Origin: CAYVQE01 sp964454005
Lineage (GTDB): Bacteria > Myxococcota > B64-G9
Assembly: GCA_964454005.1 (NCBI GenBank)
Contig: CAYVQE010000012.1
Span: forward strand, 17,423 to 81,422
DNA: 64,000 bases
Direction: 5' to 3'
The translations under genes and the position numbers were made by a program. This document shows, piece after piece, positions 7,338 to 16,016 of this stretch (the first letter of the stretch is position 1; each line of letters starts with the position of its first letter). The notes below the pieces were generated by a model that did no database searches, was not told where the DNA came from, and saw nothing but the letters and a program-made list of their open reading frames with translations.

Positions 7338-10034
7338 ATGAAGGCTCAGCGGATGAGAGCCCGAGCGTTGCCGATCCTCGCGCTGCTCGCGTTGGCCCTG
7401 GCCCTGGGTGCCTGCAGCGCCAAATCGCGCATCGACGACCTGTGCAGCAGCGATGCCGACTGCGGTGACGACGAGCGCTGCCGCGATGGCGTCTGCCAGC
7501 AGGTCGAGTGCCAGCAATCGGGCGACTGCCCCAGCGGGCAGTACTGCGTCGAGGGCTTCTGCATCGACAGCCAGCCCTGTGCAAGCGACGCCGACTGCAC
7601 CGAGCCCACCCCGACCTGCGATCCGGATACCGGTCGCTGTGTCGCCTGCGCAGCGGACTGCAGCGGCCGCTGCTGCGGCCCGGACGGCTGCGGCGGCACC
7701 TGCCCGGACGAATGCGACCAGACCGGCCAGACCTGCGATCAGGAGACCTGCCGCTGCCAGGGGGATTGCCAGCCGGCCTGCGCCGAACGCGAGTGCGGCC
7801 CGGACGGCTGCGGCGGCACCTGCCCGCCGGGCTGCGCCGACGATGAGACCTGCGTCGACGGCCGCTGCCAGGCGGGGTCCGGCTGCCAGACCGACGCCGA
7901 CTGCGAGGTTCCCGAAGCCCCGCGCTGCGATGTTCAAAGCGGCCGGTGCGTGGAGTGCCTCGACGCTGCCGACTGCGCCGAGGGCGAGATCTGCTCCGGT
8001 GGGTTCTGTGCCCAGCAGGCGGTGTGCACCGAGGACAGCCAATGCGAGATGGGCCAGATTTGCGTCGACGGCGCCTGCGTGGCCGGCTGCCATTCGAGCC
8101 GCGATTGCCCGGAAGGCTGGACCTGCCTGCCGGATGAGGGCCCGCACGGCACTTGCGTCGAGTGCCAGAACGACGGCGACTGCGGGCCGGGCCAGGCCTG
8201 CAGCGACGGCCGTTGCGTCACCCACTGCACCAGCGACGCCCACTGCACGCCCTTGTACTGCGATCAGGCCAGCCACCAGTGCGTGGCCTGCACCGCCGAT
8301 GCGCACTGTGCCGAGGGCGAGATCTGCGATCAGCTCGAGTGCCGCACCGGTTGCCGCGAGGACGCCGACTGTGCCAGCGGTCATTGCGATCAGGCCAGCC
8401 TCAGCTGCGTCGAATGCGGCGACGACGACGACTGCCCACTGGGTTCGTTGTGCGTCGATCAAGGCTGCGTGACCGGCTGCAGCGGCGACCGCGATTGCCC
8501 GCCCGGTCTGCAGTGTGATGCCGCTATGGGGCCCCACGGCACCTGCGTCGAATGCCTGTCCGATGACGACTGCGCCGCGGATCACCGCTGCGTGGCGGGC
8601 ATGTGCGAGTTCTACTGCGCCAGCGACGACGATTGCCAACCGCCGCGACCGGCCTGTGACGCCGGCGTCTGCGTCGAATGCACCAGCAACGATCACTGCG
8701 AACGGGGCACCATTTGCATCGAACAGGCCTGCCGGCCCGGCTGCCAGACCGACCGCGATTGTCCGGCGGGTATGGTCTGCGCGCCCGAGCTCGGCGAACA
8801 CGGCGGCTGCGTCGAGTGCCTCGACGACGAGGATTGTCCGGCGGAAACGAGCTGCGAGTCCAACCGCTGCGTCATCGCCGGCTCGGAGATGATCCGGCTG
8901 CCCGGCGGCACCTTCACCCGCGGCTCGGACCCGGGCGAGGGCGAGGCGGACGAGGAACCCGAGCAGCAGATCCTGGTGCCCACGTTCTACATCGACCGCA
9001 CCCCGGTGACCAACGACCAGTACCGGGCCTGCGTCCAGGCGGGCGCATGCAGCCCGCCGGCCGATACTGCGGCCTTCGACCAGCAGGAGCTCGACCAGCA
9101 CCCGGTGACCCATGTCAGCTGGCAGCAAGCCGATGATTTCTGCGGCTGGCTGGGCAAGAACCTGCCCAGCGAGGCCCGCTGGGAGCGAGCCGCCCGCGGC
9201 CTGGCCGATGAGCGCAGCTACCCCTGGGGCGACGGGGCGCCGGATTGCAACCGCACCAACTACGCCGGCTGCGCCGGGCATACCACCCGGGTCGACACCC
9301 ACCCGGCCGGGGCCTCGCCCGATGGCGTGCTCGACATGGCCGGCAACGTCTACGAGTGGGTCTTCGATCGCTACAGCCAGGATTACTACCAGCGCGCACC
9401 CACCGAGGACCCCTGGGGCCCGCTGGAGGGCGACTACCGGGTGATCCGCGGCGGGGCCTACGACAGCCCGGCGGCCAACATCCGCGCCGCCAACCGCGGC
9501 GCGCGGGCTCCCGACAGCACCCACCCGAACGTGGGCTTCCGCTGCGCCCTGCGCGGGATGCCGACCGCGGTGTTCAGCGTCGAGCCCGAGGCCGGGCCCT
9601 TCGCCAGCACCACCTTCTCGGTCGACGCCGCGGCCAGCACCGACTCCAACCACCCGACCGACGAGCTGGAGGTGCGCTGGGACTGGGAGGCCGACGACGT
9701 CTGGGACAGCGGCTGGACGGTGGCCAAGACCGCTTCACACCGCTATGCCTACAACGGTGTGTTCCGCATTCGGCTCGAGGTGCGCGATCCGGACGGCAAC
9801 GTGGATCGCGCCAGCCAGGAGGTGGTGGCCAGCGGGGAGACCGGCTGGGACGGAGCCGCCTGCGAGACCAGCCAGGACTGCGCCCATGGCTTCACCTGCG
9901 TGCTCGACGTCGGCACCATGAGCTACGTTTGCCGCGAGGAGTGCCTGGCCCTGCTCGATCCCGAGTGCCACATCGACGGCCGCTCCTGCCAGTGGACCTG
10001 GGATCCGATCGGCACCGCCTGCCTGCCCGAGTGA
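7338..10034 (+). CDS. Cys-rich repeat lipoprotein with SUMF1/FGE-fold and PKD domains
   Basis: 898 aa. A lipoprotein signal ends at LGAC (about residue 29). Residues 30-515 form a long array of disulfide-rich modules of the CxxDxDC...C type typical of myxobacterial surface proteins, including two identical CGPDGCGGTCP units. Residues ~525-740 form a sulfatase-modifying-factor-like domain: GGTFTRGSDPGEGEADEEP, FYIDRTPVTNDQY, GNVYEWVFDRY and PNVGFRCA. Residues ~740-830 resemble a PKD domain, followed by one more Cys-rich module. The segment where genuine formylglycine-generating enzymes carry their catalytic cysteine pair reads GGAYDSPAANIRAANRGA, without cysteine, so a binding or structural role is more likely than FGly formation. 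It follows the PEGA protein by 30 nt with GGAGG before its ATG; operon likely. Confidence 0.8.
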   Translation: MKAQRMRARALPILALLALALALGACSAKSRIDDLCSSDADCGDDERCRDGVCQQVECQQSGDCPSGQYCVEGFCIDSQPCASDADCTEPTPTCDPDTGRCVACAADCSGRCCGPDGCGGTCPDECDQTGQTCDQETCRCQGDCQPACAERECGPDGCGGTCPPGCADDETCVDGRCQAGSGCQTDADCEVPEAPRCDVQSGRCVECLDAADCAEGEICSGGFCAQQAVCTEDSQCEMGQICVDGACVAGCHSSRDCPEGWTCLPDEGPHGTCVECQNDGDCGPGQACSDGRCVTHCTSDAHCTPLYCDQASHQCVACTADAHCAEGEICDQLECRTGCREDADCASGHCDQASLSCVECGDDDDCPLGSLCVDQGCVTGCSGDRDCPPGLQCDAAMGPHGTCVECLSDDDCAADHRCVAGMCEFYCASDDDCQPPRPACDAGVCVECTSNDHCERGTICIEQACRPGCQTDRDCPAGMVCAPELGEHGGCVECLDDEDCPAETSCESNRCVIAGSEMIRLPGGTFTRGSDPGEGEADEEPEQQILVPTFYIDRTPVTNDQYRACVQAGACSPPADTAAFDQQELDQHPVTHVSWQQADDFCGWLGKNLPSEARWERAARGLADERSYPWGDGAPDCNRTNYAGCAGHTTRVDTHPAGASPDGVLDMAGNVYEWVFDRYSQDYYQRAPTEDPWGPLEGDYRVIRGGAYDSPAANIRAANRGARAPDSTHPNVGFRCALRGMPTAVFSVEPEAGPFASTTFSVDAAASTDSNHPTDELEVRWDWEADDVWDSGWTVAKTASHRYAYNGVFRIRLEVRDPDGNVDRASQEVVASGETGWDGAACETSQDCAHGFTCVLDVGTMSYVCREECLALLDPECHIDGRSCQWTWDPIGTACLPE
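7674..7826 (+). repeat. Pair of identical 33-bp direct repeats inside the Cys-rich gene
   Basis: The copies at 7674-7706 and 7794-7826 are identical and exactly 120 nt (40 codons) apart. They encode CGPDGCGGTCP. The nucleotide identity, rather than protein identity alone, suggests recent module duplication or gene conversion within the repeat array. Confidence 0.8.
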
Positions 10035-10058
10035 CGCCTCCGCGAGCCTCCGGCCGGC

Positions 10059-12671
10059 TCAATCGGTCAGCTCGACGAACACGGTGTGGACCTTGTCGCG
10101 CTCGATGCGCACCCGCACCCGTTTGCTCAGCCCCAGCGCATCGTTGCGCAGCACCAGGGTGTGCGATCCGGTCGGCAGGCGCACGTTCATCTGCGGGGTG
10201 GGGCCCAGGCGTTTCTTGCCCCAGTAGACCACCGAGTAGGGTTCGGAGTTGATCTTCAGCGTGCCGTGACCGGCGGCCCGGGCCACCCGCTGCCCGGATT
10301 GCCCGGATTGCCCGGATTGTTCGGATTGTTCGGCATGTCCGGCCCGGCCTGGCCTGCGCTGCCGGGGCGGGCGCCGCCGGCGCTGCTGGCGCCGGCGCTG
10401 GCGCCGGTCAGCGGCCCGCTGCCCGCGGTGGGCGTCGCCGCGGGGGCGTTCGGTCTTGTCGGTCTTGTCGGCCGCGGCGGCGGCGCGATCGCCAGCGTCG
10501 GCCGGTTCGTCACGGCCGGCGCCGGTCGCCGAGCCGGCTGCAGCGCTCTTCGGTTTGTCGGCGGTTGGCTCGGCGGCTTCGGGCACATCGGCCTGCGCTG
10601 GTGCCGCATCCTCCTGGCCGGCTGGTTCCGGCGCGTCGGTCCCGCCGGCCGGCGACGCGGCCGGTCCGGCCGGTGGTTGTCCGGCGTTCGGCCCACCGGC
10701 AGCCGCCTGTCCGGGGCCGGCCGCCGCCGGCCCGCTTTCGCCGGGGCCCGGCTCGATCGCCGCCGGGTCGGTTGGCCCAGCCGGCTGCCCATCGCCGCCG
10801 GCAGGCGCCCCCCAGCCGAACGGATCCAGCGCCCAGACCGCACCAGCGGCCGCGCCAGCGATGAACAGCAGCACCAGCGCTGGCAGCCAGCGGCCGGAGG
10901 ACTCGGGTCGCTGTAGGGTGGGCGCCTCGTCGTCGAAGTCCGGCGGGGCGGGCTCCGACCCGCCTTCTGCCAGCCAGGCGTCGGCGGCTGCGTTCTGGTC
11001 CCCGCTCGGAGCCTTGATACGGGTCTGGGCCTGCAGCAGATCTTCGTCGTAGGAGGCCAGCTCACCGACGTCGTCGTCCGCCTCGGCCGCGGCCCCGGCC
11101 TCCGGCTGCTGGGGGCGGATGACGGTGGCGTCGCCGGCGTCCGCTTCGGCCGCCGGCGGCATTTCCGGCTCGGCCGCCGCCTGGTCGCCCGGCAGCTCGG
11201 GCGCCTCGGTCCGGGTCAGCAGCCGCTCGGCGGCGCGGACCAGCTCCTCGTCGTCGGCGTCCGGATCGGAGCCGGCGAGCCCGGCGCGATGGGGCTCGAT
11301 CAGGGTCGGGTCCTCATCGCCGTAACCTTCCAGGCCCATCGCGTCGGCGTCTTCCGACCCGCCGGCCGCCGGCGGCTGGCCGACGGTGGCGTAGTCGCCC
11401 GGCAGCCCCAGGGCGCCGAAGGAGATGGCCTCGCCGTCACCGTCGACCACCGCCGGCGCCTCGCCGCTGACTTCCAGCTCGTCCTCGGTGCTGGCGCGGC
11501 CTTCGGCCGACTGGAACTCGGGCTCGGTGGTCTTGCGCGGCCGGCCGCTGGGCGGCTGCCCGGCCGGCCCGAAGGCGGCCGGGCCCGCCGTCGCATCCGG
11601 TGGCGGGCCGGCATCCGCTGCGGCCCGGGGCCGGCTCGACTCGACCTGGCCGGCCGGGGCCGGCTGTTCGGGTGGGGGAGTGGACTCGCGGCGCATCGAG
11701 CGGACCGGCGTCGGCTGCAGGGTGCGCGGCTTGGCCTCCGGCATCCGTTGGCGCACCAGCTCGGCCACCGCCATCGCCCCTGGCGGCTCGCGGTGGCTGT
11801 GGAGGTAGCTGGCCAGCGCCTGGGCCATCTTGCCCGCGGTGGCGTAGCGCTTCTTGACGTTGCACTCCAACGCCTTCTTGATCACCGCGGCCAACTTGCG
11901 GTCGACCTGCTTGTTGATCTTCTGCGGCGGCTTGTAGGCGCCGCGGGTGATCCGGGCCATGGTTTCTTGCGGCGAGCCGCCCTCGAAGGGGCGCTCGATG
12001 GTCAGCAGCTCGTACAGGATGACCCCGGCGGCCCAGACGTCGGAACGGCCGTCGATCGGTTGGGCGGTCAGCTGCTCCGGGCTCATGTAGCCCACCTTGC
12101 CCTTGACCACCCCGGCCTGGGTGGACGAGATCCGACTGGCCGCCCGGGCGATGCCGAAGTCGACCAGCTTGACCTGGCCCTCGAAGGAGAGCAGCACGTT
12201 TTGGGGGCTGACGTCGCGGTGGACGATCTGCAGCGGCTCGCCGTCGGGGCCCAGCTTGTTGTGGGCGTAATCCAGACCGCGGCAGACCTCCAGGGCGATG
12301 TGGACGGCCAGCATGGCCGATAAGGGTTTCTCGTCTTCGCAACAGCGCTTGAGCAAGCTTTGCAGGTCGACGCCGTCGACGTACTCCATGACCAGGTAGT
12401 ACTCGCCGTCGATCTCGCCGAAATCGATCACCTGGGCGATGTTGCCGTGGCTGAGTGTGACGGTGATCATGGCCTCGTCCATGAACATCTGCACGAAGGC
12501 CTCATCTTGACCGAGCTGCGGCAGGATTTTCTTGACCGCCAGATCCTTCTCGAACCCGCCGGCGCCGTAGAGCTTGGCCCGATACAGCGCCGCCATGCCA
12601 CCGGTGGCGACCCGTTCGATCAGGTAGTATTTGCCGAACTCCCTCGGCAGCACTTCAGCGGGAGCGTTCAT
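10059..12671 (-). CDS. Ser/Thr protein kinase with membrane anchor and PEGA-like C-terminus
   Basis: 870 aa from the ATG at 12671 (MNAPAEVLPREFGKYYLIER). The N-terminal Hanks-type kinase domain has a Gly-rich loop (ATGGMAALY), K47 (AVKK), HRD (151-153) with N158, DFG (171-173), and the activation and APE region GYMSPEQ, so it should be active. A long acidic/Pro/Ala-rich linker follows, then one membrane span (about 620-640, LPALVLLFIAGAAAGAVWAL), a Pro/Gly/Ala-rich periplasmic stretch with a short tandem repeat, and a C-terminal PEGA-like domain (about 800-870). It is likely a membrane receptor kinase with an envelope sensor. It converges with the Cys-rich lipoprotein gene, leaving 24 nt between stops. 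In-frame codons run upstream to 12755, but they lie in the divergent gap and are unlikely to be translated. Confidence 0.9.
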   Translation of the reverse strand: MNAPAEVLPREFGKYYLIERVATGGMAALYRAKLYGAGGFEKDLAVKKILPQLGQDEAFVQMFMDEAMITVTLSHGNIAQVIDFGEIDGEYYLVMEYVDGVDLQSLLKRCCEDEKPLSAMLAVHIALEVCRGLDYAHNKLGPDGEPLQIVHRDVSPQNVLLSFEGQVKLVDFGIARAASRISSTQAGVVKGKVGYMSPEQLTAQPIDGRSDVWAAGVILYELLTIERPFEGGSPQETMARITRGAYKPPQKINKQVDRKLAAVIKKALECNVKKRYATAGKMAQALASYLHSHREPPGAMAVAELVRQRMPEAKPRTLQPTPVRSMRRESTPPPEQPAPAGQVESSRPRAAADAGPPPDATAGPAAFGPAGQPPSGRPRKTTEPEFQSAEGRASTEDELEVSGEAPAVVDGDGEAISFGALGLPGDYATVGQPPAAGGSEDADAMGLEGYGDEDPTLIEPHRAGLAGSDPDADDEELVRAAERLLTRTEAPELPGDQAAAEPEMPPAAEADAGDATVIRPQQPEAGAAAEADDDVGELASYDEDLLQAQTRIKAPSGDQNAAADAWLAEGGSEPAPPDFDDEAPTLQRPESSGRWLPALVLLFIAGAAAGAVWALDPFGWGAPAGGDGQPAGPTDPAAIEPGPGESGPAAAGPGQAAAGGPNAGQPPAGPAASPAGGTDAPEPAGQEDAAPAQADVPEAAEPTADKPKSAAAGSATGAGRDEPADAGDRAAAAADKTDKTERPRGDAHRGQRAADRRQRRRQQRRRRPPRQRRPGRAGHAEQSEQSGQSGQSGQRVARAAGHGTLKINSEPYSVVYWGKKRLGPTPQMNVRLPTGSHTLVLRNDALGLSKRVRVRIERDKVHTVFVELTD
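10291..10335 (-). repeat. 9-bp tandem repeat in the kinase linker
   Basis: Five consecutive 9-nt units: TGCCCGGAT three times, then TGTTCGGAT and TGTTCGGCA on the plus strand. They encode repeated SGQ/SEQ tripeptides on the minus strand in the periplasmic linker. In-frame unit-number change would only alter linker length. Confidence 0.85.
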
Positions 12672-12783
12672 CTGGAGTCCGTTCCTCGGCCACGGGCGAC
12701 CGCTGGTTGCAGCGCATCCGTCGGCGATGCTACCAGCCTGCTTGGCCCAGGTCAATCATCACCCAGGACCGCATCGGGGACCA

Positions 12784-12808
12784 ACTGCCTGACAAACCAG
12801 GCGGTTTT
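12784..12808 (+). terminator. Terminator-like hairpin with short U tract
   Basis: ACTGCCTG (12784-12791) can pair with CAGGCGGT (12798-12805), including one G-U pair, around a six-base loop, followed by TTT. No annotated plus-strand gene ends here, so it may close an unannotated small transcript. Confidence 0.35.
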
Positions 12809-12961
12809 GTGCTCTGACGGATGGCCCCTATCCCCGGATCTGCCCTGCGGCCCGGCGCGCCCCGCAAGGCGTCCAGGGTCCCGGACCGCAAGGGCGGCGC
12901 GCCGCCCCTCATCCTCCACCCAGGCTGCCAGCATGAAGCCGTGGACGGTCCCGACCGCGTT

Positions 12962-12990
12962 TTGACACCCGGGCATGAATCCGATAGACC
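12962..12990 (+). promoter_or_regulatory. Candidate promoter for the Kelch lipoprotein gene
   Basis: Perfect TTGACA at 12962-12967, a 17-nt spacer, then TAGACC (12985-12990), a weak -10. The start codon is at 13070, leaving a leader of about 70 nt. Confidence 0.45.
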
Positions 12991-13069
12991 TCGGCAAAGG
13001 CGTTTGCCACGCGGTGGCGGGAGCTTCGCAGTCCCGGCCGCCGCCACGGAATCGGAGCGGGAGCTGCGC

Positions 13070-14575
13070 ATGCGTCGGACCTGGGTGCTGGTCTTGTTCG
13101 GCTTGTTGGTTGCGACGCTGGCCGGCTGCGGCGAGCAACGCGACGGGCGGGTTGCGATCGTGCTCATCGGCGGTTGCGATCCAAACCTGTCCGATGTCCA
13201 GCAGGCGATCGACATGTACTGTGTCTCGATCGAGGAGCCGGCGGGCGCGTTGCTCGACGGTCCGAACTGCTCGACCGCGCTGACCGGCGTGCGGCTCGAG
13301 ATCGATGAGGCGACCCGGCCGGTGGTGGTGGTGGTCGAGGGGCTCGAGCGGCTCGACGGCGAGCGCCACCGGCTGCTGCTGCGCGGTCGGTCGGCCCCGG
13401 TGCGGCTGGTATCGGGCGAAGAGACCGAGGTGCCGGTGCCGCTGGCCCCGCTGGAGCGCTTCGGGCTGCTGGCGGCCGACCGGGTGGGCTGCCCGATGCT
13501 GCCCCATCCGGTGATCGATCACAGCACCAGCGTGTTCCCTTCCGGCCACCTCTTGATCGTCGGCAGCGGCGCGGAGGACGTGGATCCGGATACGGCGGCG
13601 ATGTTGATCGAGGGTTGGACGCACGCCGCCGAGCGGCTGCCGACGCCGAACTCGCTTTACCGCAGCGATCACCTGGCGGCCCGCTGCGATGACGGCCGGC
13701 TGTTCGTAGCCGGTGGCCGGCTGACCGCCGGAGGGGCCGCCACCCGCGAGGTGGTGGCTCTGCGCGGAGGCGAGATCCTCGACGCGGTGCCCGAAGCCGG
13801 GGTCGATGTCGCCGCGGCCCTGTCCTTCGAGTCGCTGGAACGGCCGCTGGTCTGGTCCCGTCCACTGCCGGCCGGGGCGCTGTTCTTCGGCCGCCAGTTG
13901 CTGATCGCCGACGGCGCCCGGCCGGCCGAGATGTTCATGGGCGACAGCGAGGTCTCGGACGAGCTCGAGGTCACCGGCGGCCAGGCCTTCCCGCAGAGCG
14001 GGCGCACCCCGACGGTGGTGGCCTACGAGCGCGACAAGGCCATCGTGGCCGGCGCCGCCAACCGCATCGGCCGGCTGACGGTGGCCAACGGCAACCGCCA
14101 GGCCATCTACCAGAGCGCCGCGGCTGCGGTGTCGGCCCGCGACGGAGCGCCCGGCCTGGCATTGCCCGATGGCACGGTGATGGTCATCGGCCACCGGGCC
14201 GGCCCGGTGGGACTGCCCGATTCGCCGCTGCTCGCCATCGACCCGGGCGGCGACGGCTTGCCGCCCGCGGCCACCGCGGTACCGGTGCCGGCAGGTTTTC
14301 CCGAACGGGGCCACGACGCCTGCGTGCTGCCCGACGGCCGGGTGCTGGTGACCGGCGGCGTGACCGGGTCGGGTGAGCCGGCGGCCACTTTCCTGGTGCT
14401 GCCGGCAGACAACCCGGTTGGCTGGGAGGTCATCGCCGGGCCCGAGCTGAACGTGGCCCGCCGGGGCCATACGGCCGATCTGCTGCCCGACGGCCGGGTA
14501 TTCATCATCGGCGGCGAGGCCATCCGCGCCGGCGGCGAGGACCCGTCACGCTCCGTCGAGATCATCGCCTTCTGA
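13070..14575 (+). CDS. Kelch-like beta-propeller lipoprotein
   Basis: 501 aa. The signal peptide MRRTWVLVLFGLLVATLAGC ends in a lipobox (LAGC), so a membrane-anchored lipoprotein is expected. The body contains propeller-like repeats; the clearest are HDACVLPDGRVLVTGG and GHTADLLPDGRVFIIGG near the C-terminus, and DHLAARCDDGRLFVAGG near residue 200. Such proteins are common and mostly uncharacterised in myxobacteria-like genomes, so the role is unknown. The ATG at 13070 has GGAG upstream and is the only start that gives a clean signal peptide; the open frame continues far upstream without coding character. The amidohydrolase gene begins 8 nt after its stop, but their functions look unrelated. 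Confidence 0.75.
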   Translation: MRRTWVLVLFGLLVATLAGCGEQRDGRVAIVLIGGCDPNLSDVQQAIDMYCVSIEEPAGALLDGPNCSTALTGVRLEIDEATRPVVVVVEGLERLDGERHRLLLRGRSAPVRLVSGEETEVPVPLAPLERFGLLAADRVGCPMLPHPVIDHSTSVFPSGHLLIVGSGAEDVDPDTAAMLIEGWTHAAERLPTPNSLYRSDHLAARCDDGRLFVAGGRLTAGGAATREVVALRGGEILDAVPEAGVDVAAALSFESLERPLVWSRPLPAGALFFGRQLLIADGARPAEMFMGDSEVSDELEVTGGQAFPQSGRTPTVVAYERDKAIVAGAANRIGRLTVANGNRQAIYQSAAAAVSARDGAPGLALPDGTVMVIGHRAGPVGLPDSPLLAIDPGGDGLPPAATAVPVPAGFPERGHDACVLPDGRVLVTGGVTGSGEPAATFLVLPADNPVGWEVIAGPELNVARRGHTADLLPDGRVFIIGGEAIRAGGEDPSRSVEIIAF

Positions 14576-14583
14576 GGGATCCC

Positions 14584-15963
14584 ATGAGACGCGTGCTGTT
14601 TCGCAACGCCCTGGTCATTTTTACCGGCGACGACGCGCTGGGCGAGCTGCGCGATGCCGACCTGCTGATCACGGGCCGGCGGGTGGCTGCCGTGGGACAC
14701 CGGCTCGAGCCGGAAGCGCCGGTGGACGAGGAGATCGACGCCGGCGGCAAGCTGATCGTACCGGGCCTGGTCAACACCCACCACCACTTCTACCAGGTCT
14801 TGACCCGCAACCTCGAGGCCGTCCAGGACGCCAAGCTGTTCGACTGGCTGGTCTATCTCTACGAAGTCTGGCAGCACGTCACGCCCGAGGACCTGCACGC
14901 CGCGGCCACCGCGGCGCTGGGCGAGCTGCTGTTGACCGGCTGCACCCTGGCGGCCGATCACCACTACCTCTGCCCGCAGTGTGCCGGCGGCGATCTGTTC
15001 GAAGCCGAGGCCGAGGCGGCCGCCGAGTTGGGGATCCGTCTGACCATGACCCGCGGCAGCATGAGCCTGGGCCGCAGTCGCGGCGGGTTGCCGCCGGATA
15101 CGGTCATCCAGGACGAGGACACCATCCTGGCCGACTCGCAGCGGGTGATCGAACGCTTCCACGATCCCGCTCCGCTGGCGCGCTGTCAGGTGGCCCTGGC
15201 GCCTTGCTCGCCCTTTTCGGTCACCCCGGAGCTGATGCGCCAGGTGGCCGAGCTGGCCCGCGATAAGGGTGTGCGGCTGCACACCCACCTGGCCGAGACG
15301 CTGGACGAGGAGCGTTTCTGCCTGGAGCGCTTCGGCAAACGGCCGCTGGCGCTGATGGAGGACTACGGCTGGATCGGCGACGACGTCTGGTTCGCCCACT
15401 GCGTTCACGTCGATGCGGACGAGATCGTCCGCATGGCCGCCACCGGCACCGGCGTGGCCCACTGCCCAGTGTCCAACTTGCGGCTCGGCTCGGGCATCGC
15501 CCCGGTGCCGGCCATGCTCGACGCCGGGGTGCCGGTGGGCCTGGCCGTCGACGGCAGCGCTTCGAACGATAGCTCCAACCTGTTGCGCGAGGCGCAGGTC
15601 TGCATGCTGATCCACCGGGTGGGCACCGGAGTCGACGCCATGCCCGCCCGCAGGGTGTTGCGGCTGGCAACCGGCGGCGGCGCGGCCGTGCTGGGCCGCA
15701 CCGATCTGGGCCGGCTGGCCCCCGGCCAGGCGGCCGATCTGGCCCTGTTCGATCTCGATGGCTTGGCCTATGCCGGAGCCCGCCACGATCCGCCGGCGGC
15801 CTTGCTCTTCTGCGGGCTGGACCAGCGGGCCGATCTGGTGATGGTCAACGGCCAGGTGGTGGTGCGCGACCGGCGACTGGTGCGCGTGGACGAGAGCCGG
15901 GCGGCTCGCAAGGCGGACAGCGCCGCGCAGGGTCTGTTGCGCCGGGCGGGGCTGCTCGGTTGA
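14584..15963 (+). CDS. Amidohydrolase, 8-oxoguanine deaminase-like
   Basis: 459 aa metal-dependent hydrolase of the ATZ/TRZ and guanine-deaminase group. Metal ligands are visible: H66/H68 in NTHHHFYQ, the His of HTHLAET, the His of FAHCVHVDADEI, and the Asp of AVDGSASND. The SASNDSSNLL stretch and the overall layout match enzymes annotated as 8-oxoguanine deaminase (8-oxoguanine to urate) and hydroxyatrazine ethylaminohydrolases. It directly precedes three molybdoenzyme subunit genes of the xanthine dehydrogenase family, which supports a purine-catabolic role. The stop at 15963 is separated by 53 nt from the next start. Substrate identity is inference; guanine or another N-heterocycle is possible. 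Confidence 0.8.
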   Translation: MRRVLFRNALVIFTGDDALGELRDADLLITGRRVAAVGHRLEPEAPVDEEIDAGGKLIVPGLVNTHHHFYQVLTRNLEAVQDAKLFDWLVYLYEVWQHVTPEDLHAAATAALGELLLTGCTLAADHHYLCPQCAGGDLFEAEAEAAAELGIRLTMTRGSMSLGRSRGGLPPDTVIQDEDTILADSQRVIERFHDPAPLARCQVALAPCSPFSVTPELMRQVAELARDKGVRLHTHLAETLDEERFCLERFGKRPLALMEDYGWIGDDVWFAHCVHVDADEIVRMAATGTGVAHCPVSNLRLGSGIAPVPAMLDAGVPVGLAVDGSASNDSSNLLREAQVCMLIHRVGTGVDAMPARRVLRLATGGGAAVLGRTDLGRLAPGQAADLALFDLDGLAYAGARHDPPAALLFCGLDQRADLVMVNGQVVVRDRRLVRVDESRAARKADSAAQGLLRRAGLLG

Positions 15964-16016
15964 GCGGCGAGCGCCCGCCGGCCACCGCCGGGGGCGCCGA
16001 AAGGAATGGACCGAAC

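Larger units (their letters stand above)
12672..13069. other. 398-nt non-coding gap between divergent kinase and Kelch genes
   Basis: No convincing coding sequence is visible on either strand; open frames crossing it are compositional. It holds a candidate promoter for the Kelch gene (12962-12990), a terminator-like hairpin on the plus strand (12784-12808) and a perfect 16-bp GC palindrome at 12892-12907. A small RNA could fit here, but nothing in the sequence proves it. Confidence 0.5.

Noticed and set aside
5211..9653. Very long open frame on the minus strand (about 1480 codons) opposite the PEGA and Cys-rich genes
   Set aside because: Its translation is low-complexity Gly/Ala/Arg/His-rich with no domain, and it is the antisense shadow of two genes with clear signal peptides and motifs. 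Such frames are expected at this GC content.
10291..10335. 9-bp tandem repeat as a phase-variation switch
   Set aside because: The unit is a multiple of three and lies in a linker, so copy-number change would not alter the frame.
12821..13069. Upstream in-frame extension of the Kelch lipoprotein
   Set aside because: No coding character, and it would bury the lipoprotein signal peptide in the interior of the protein.
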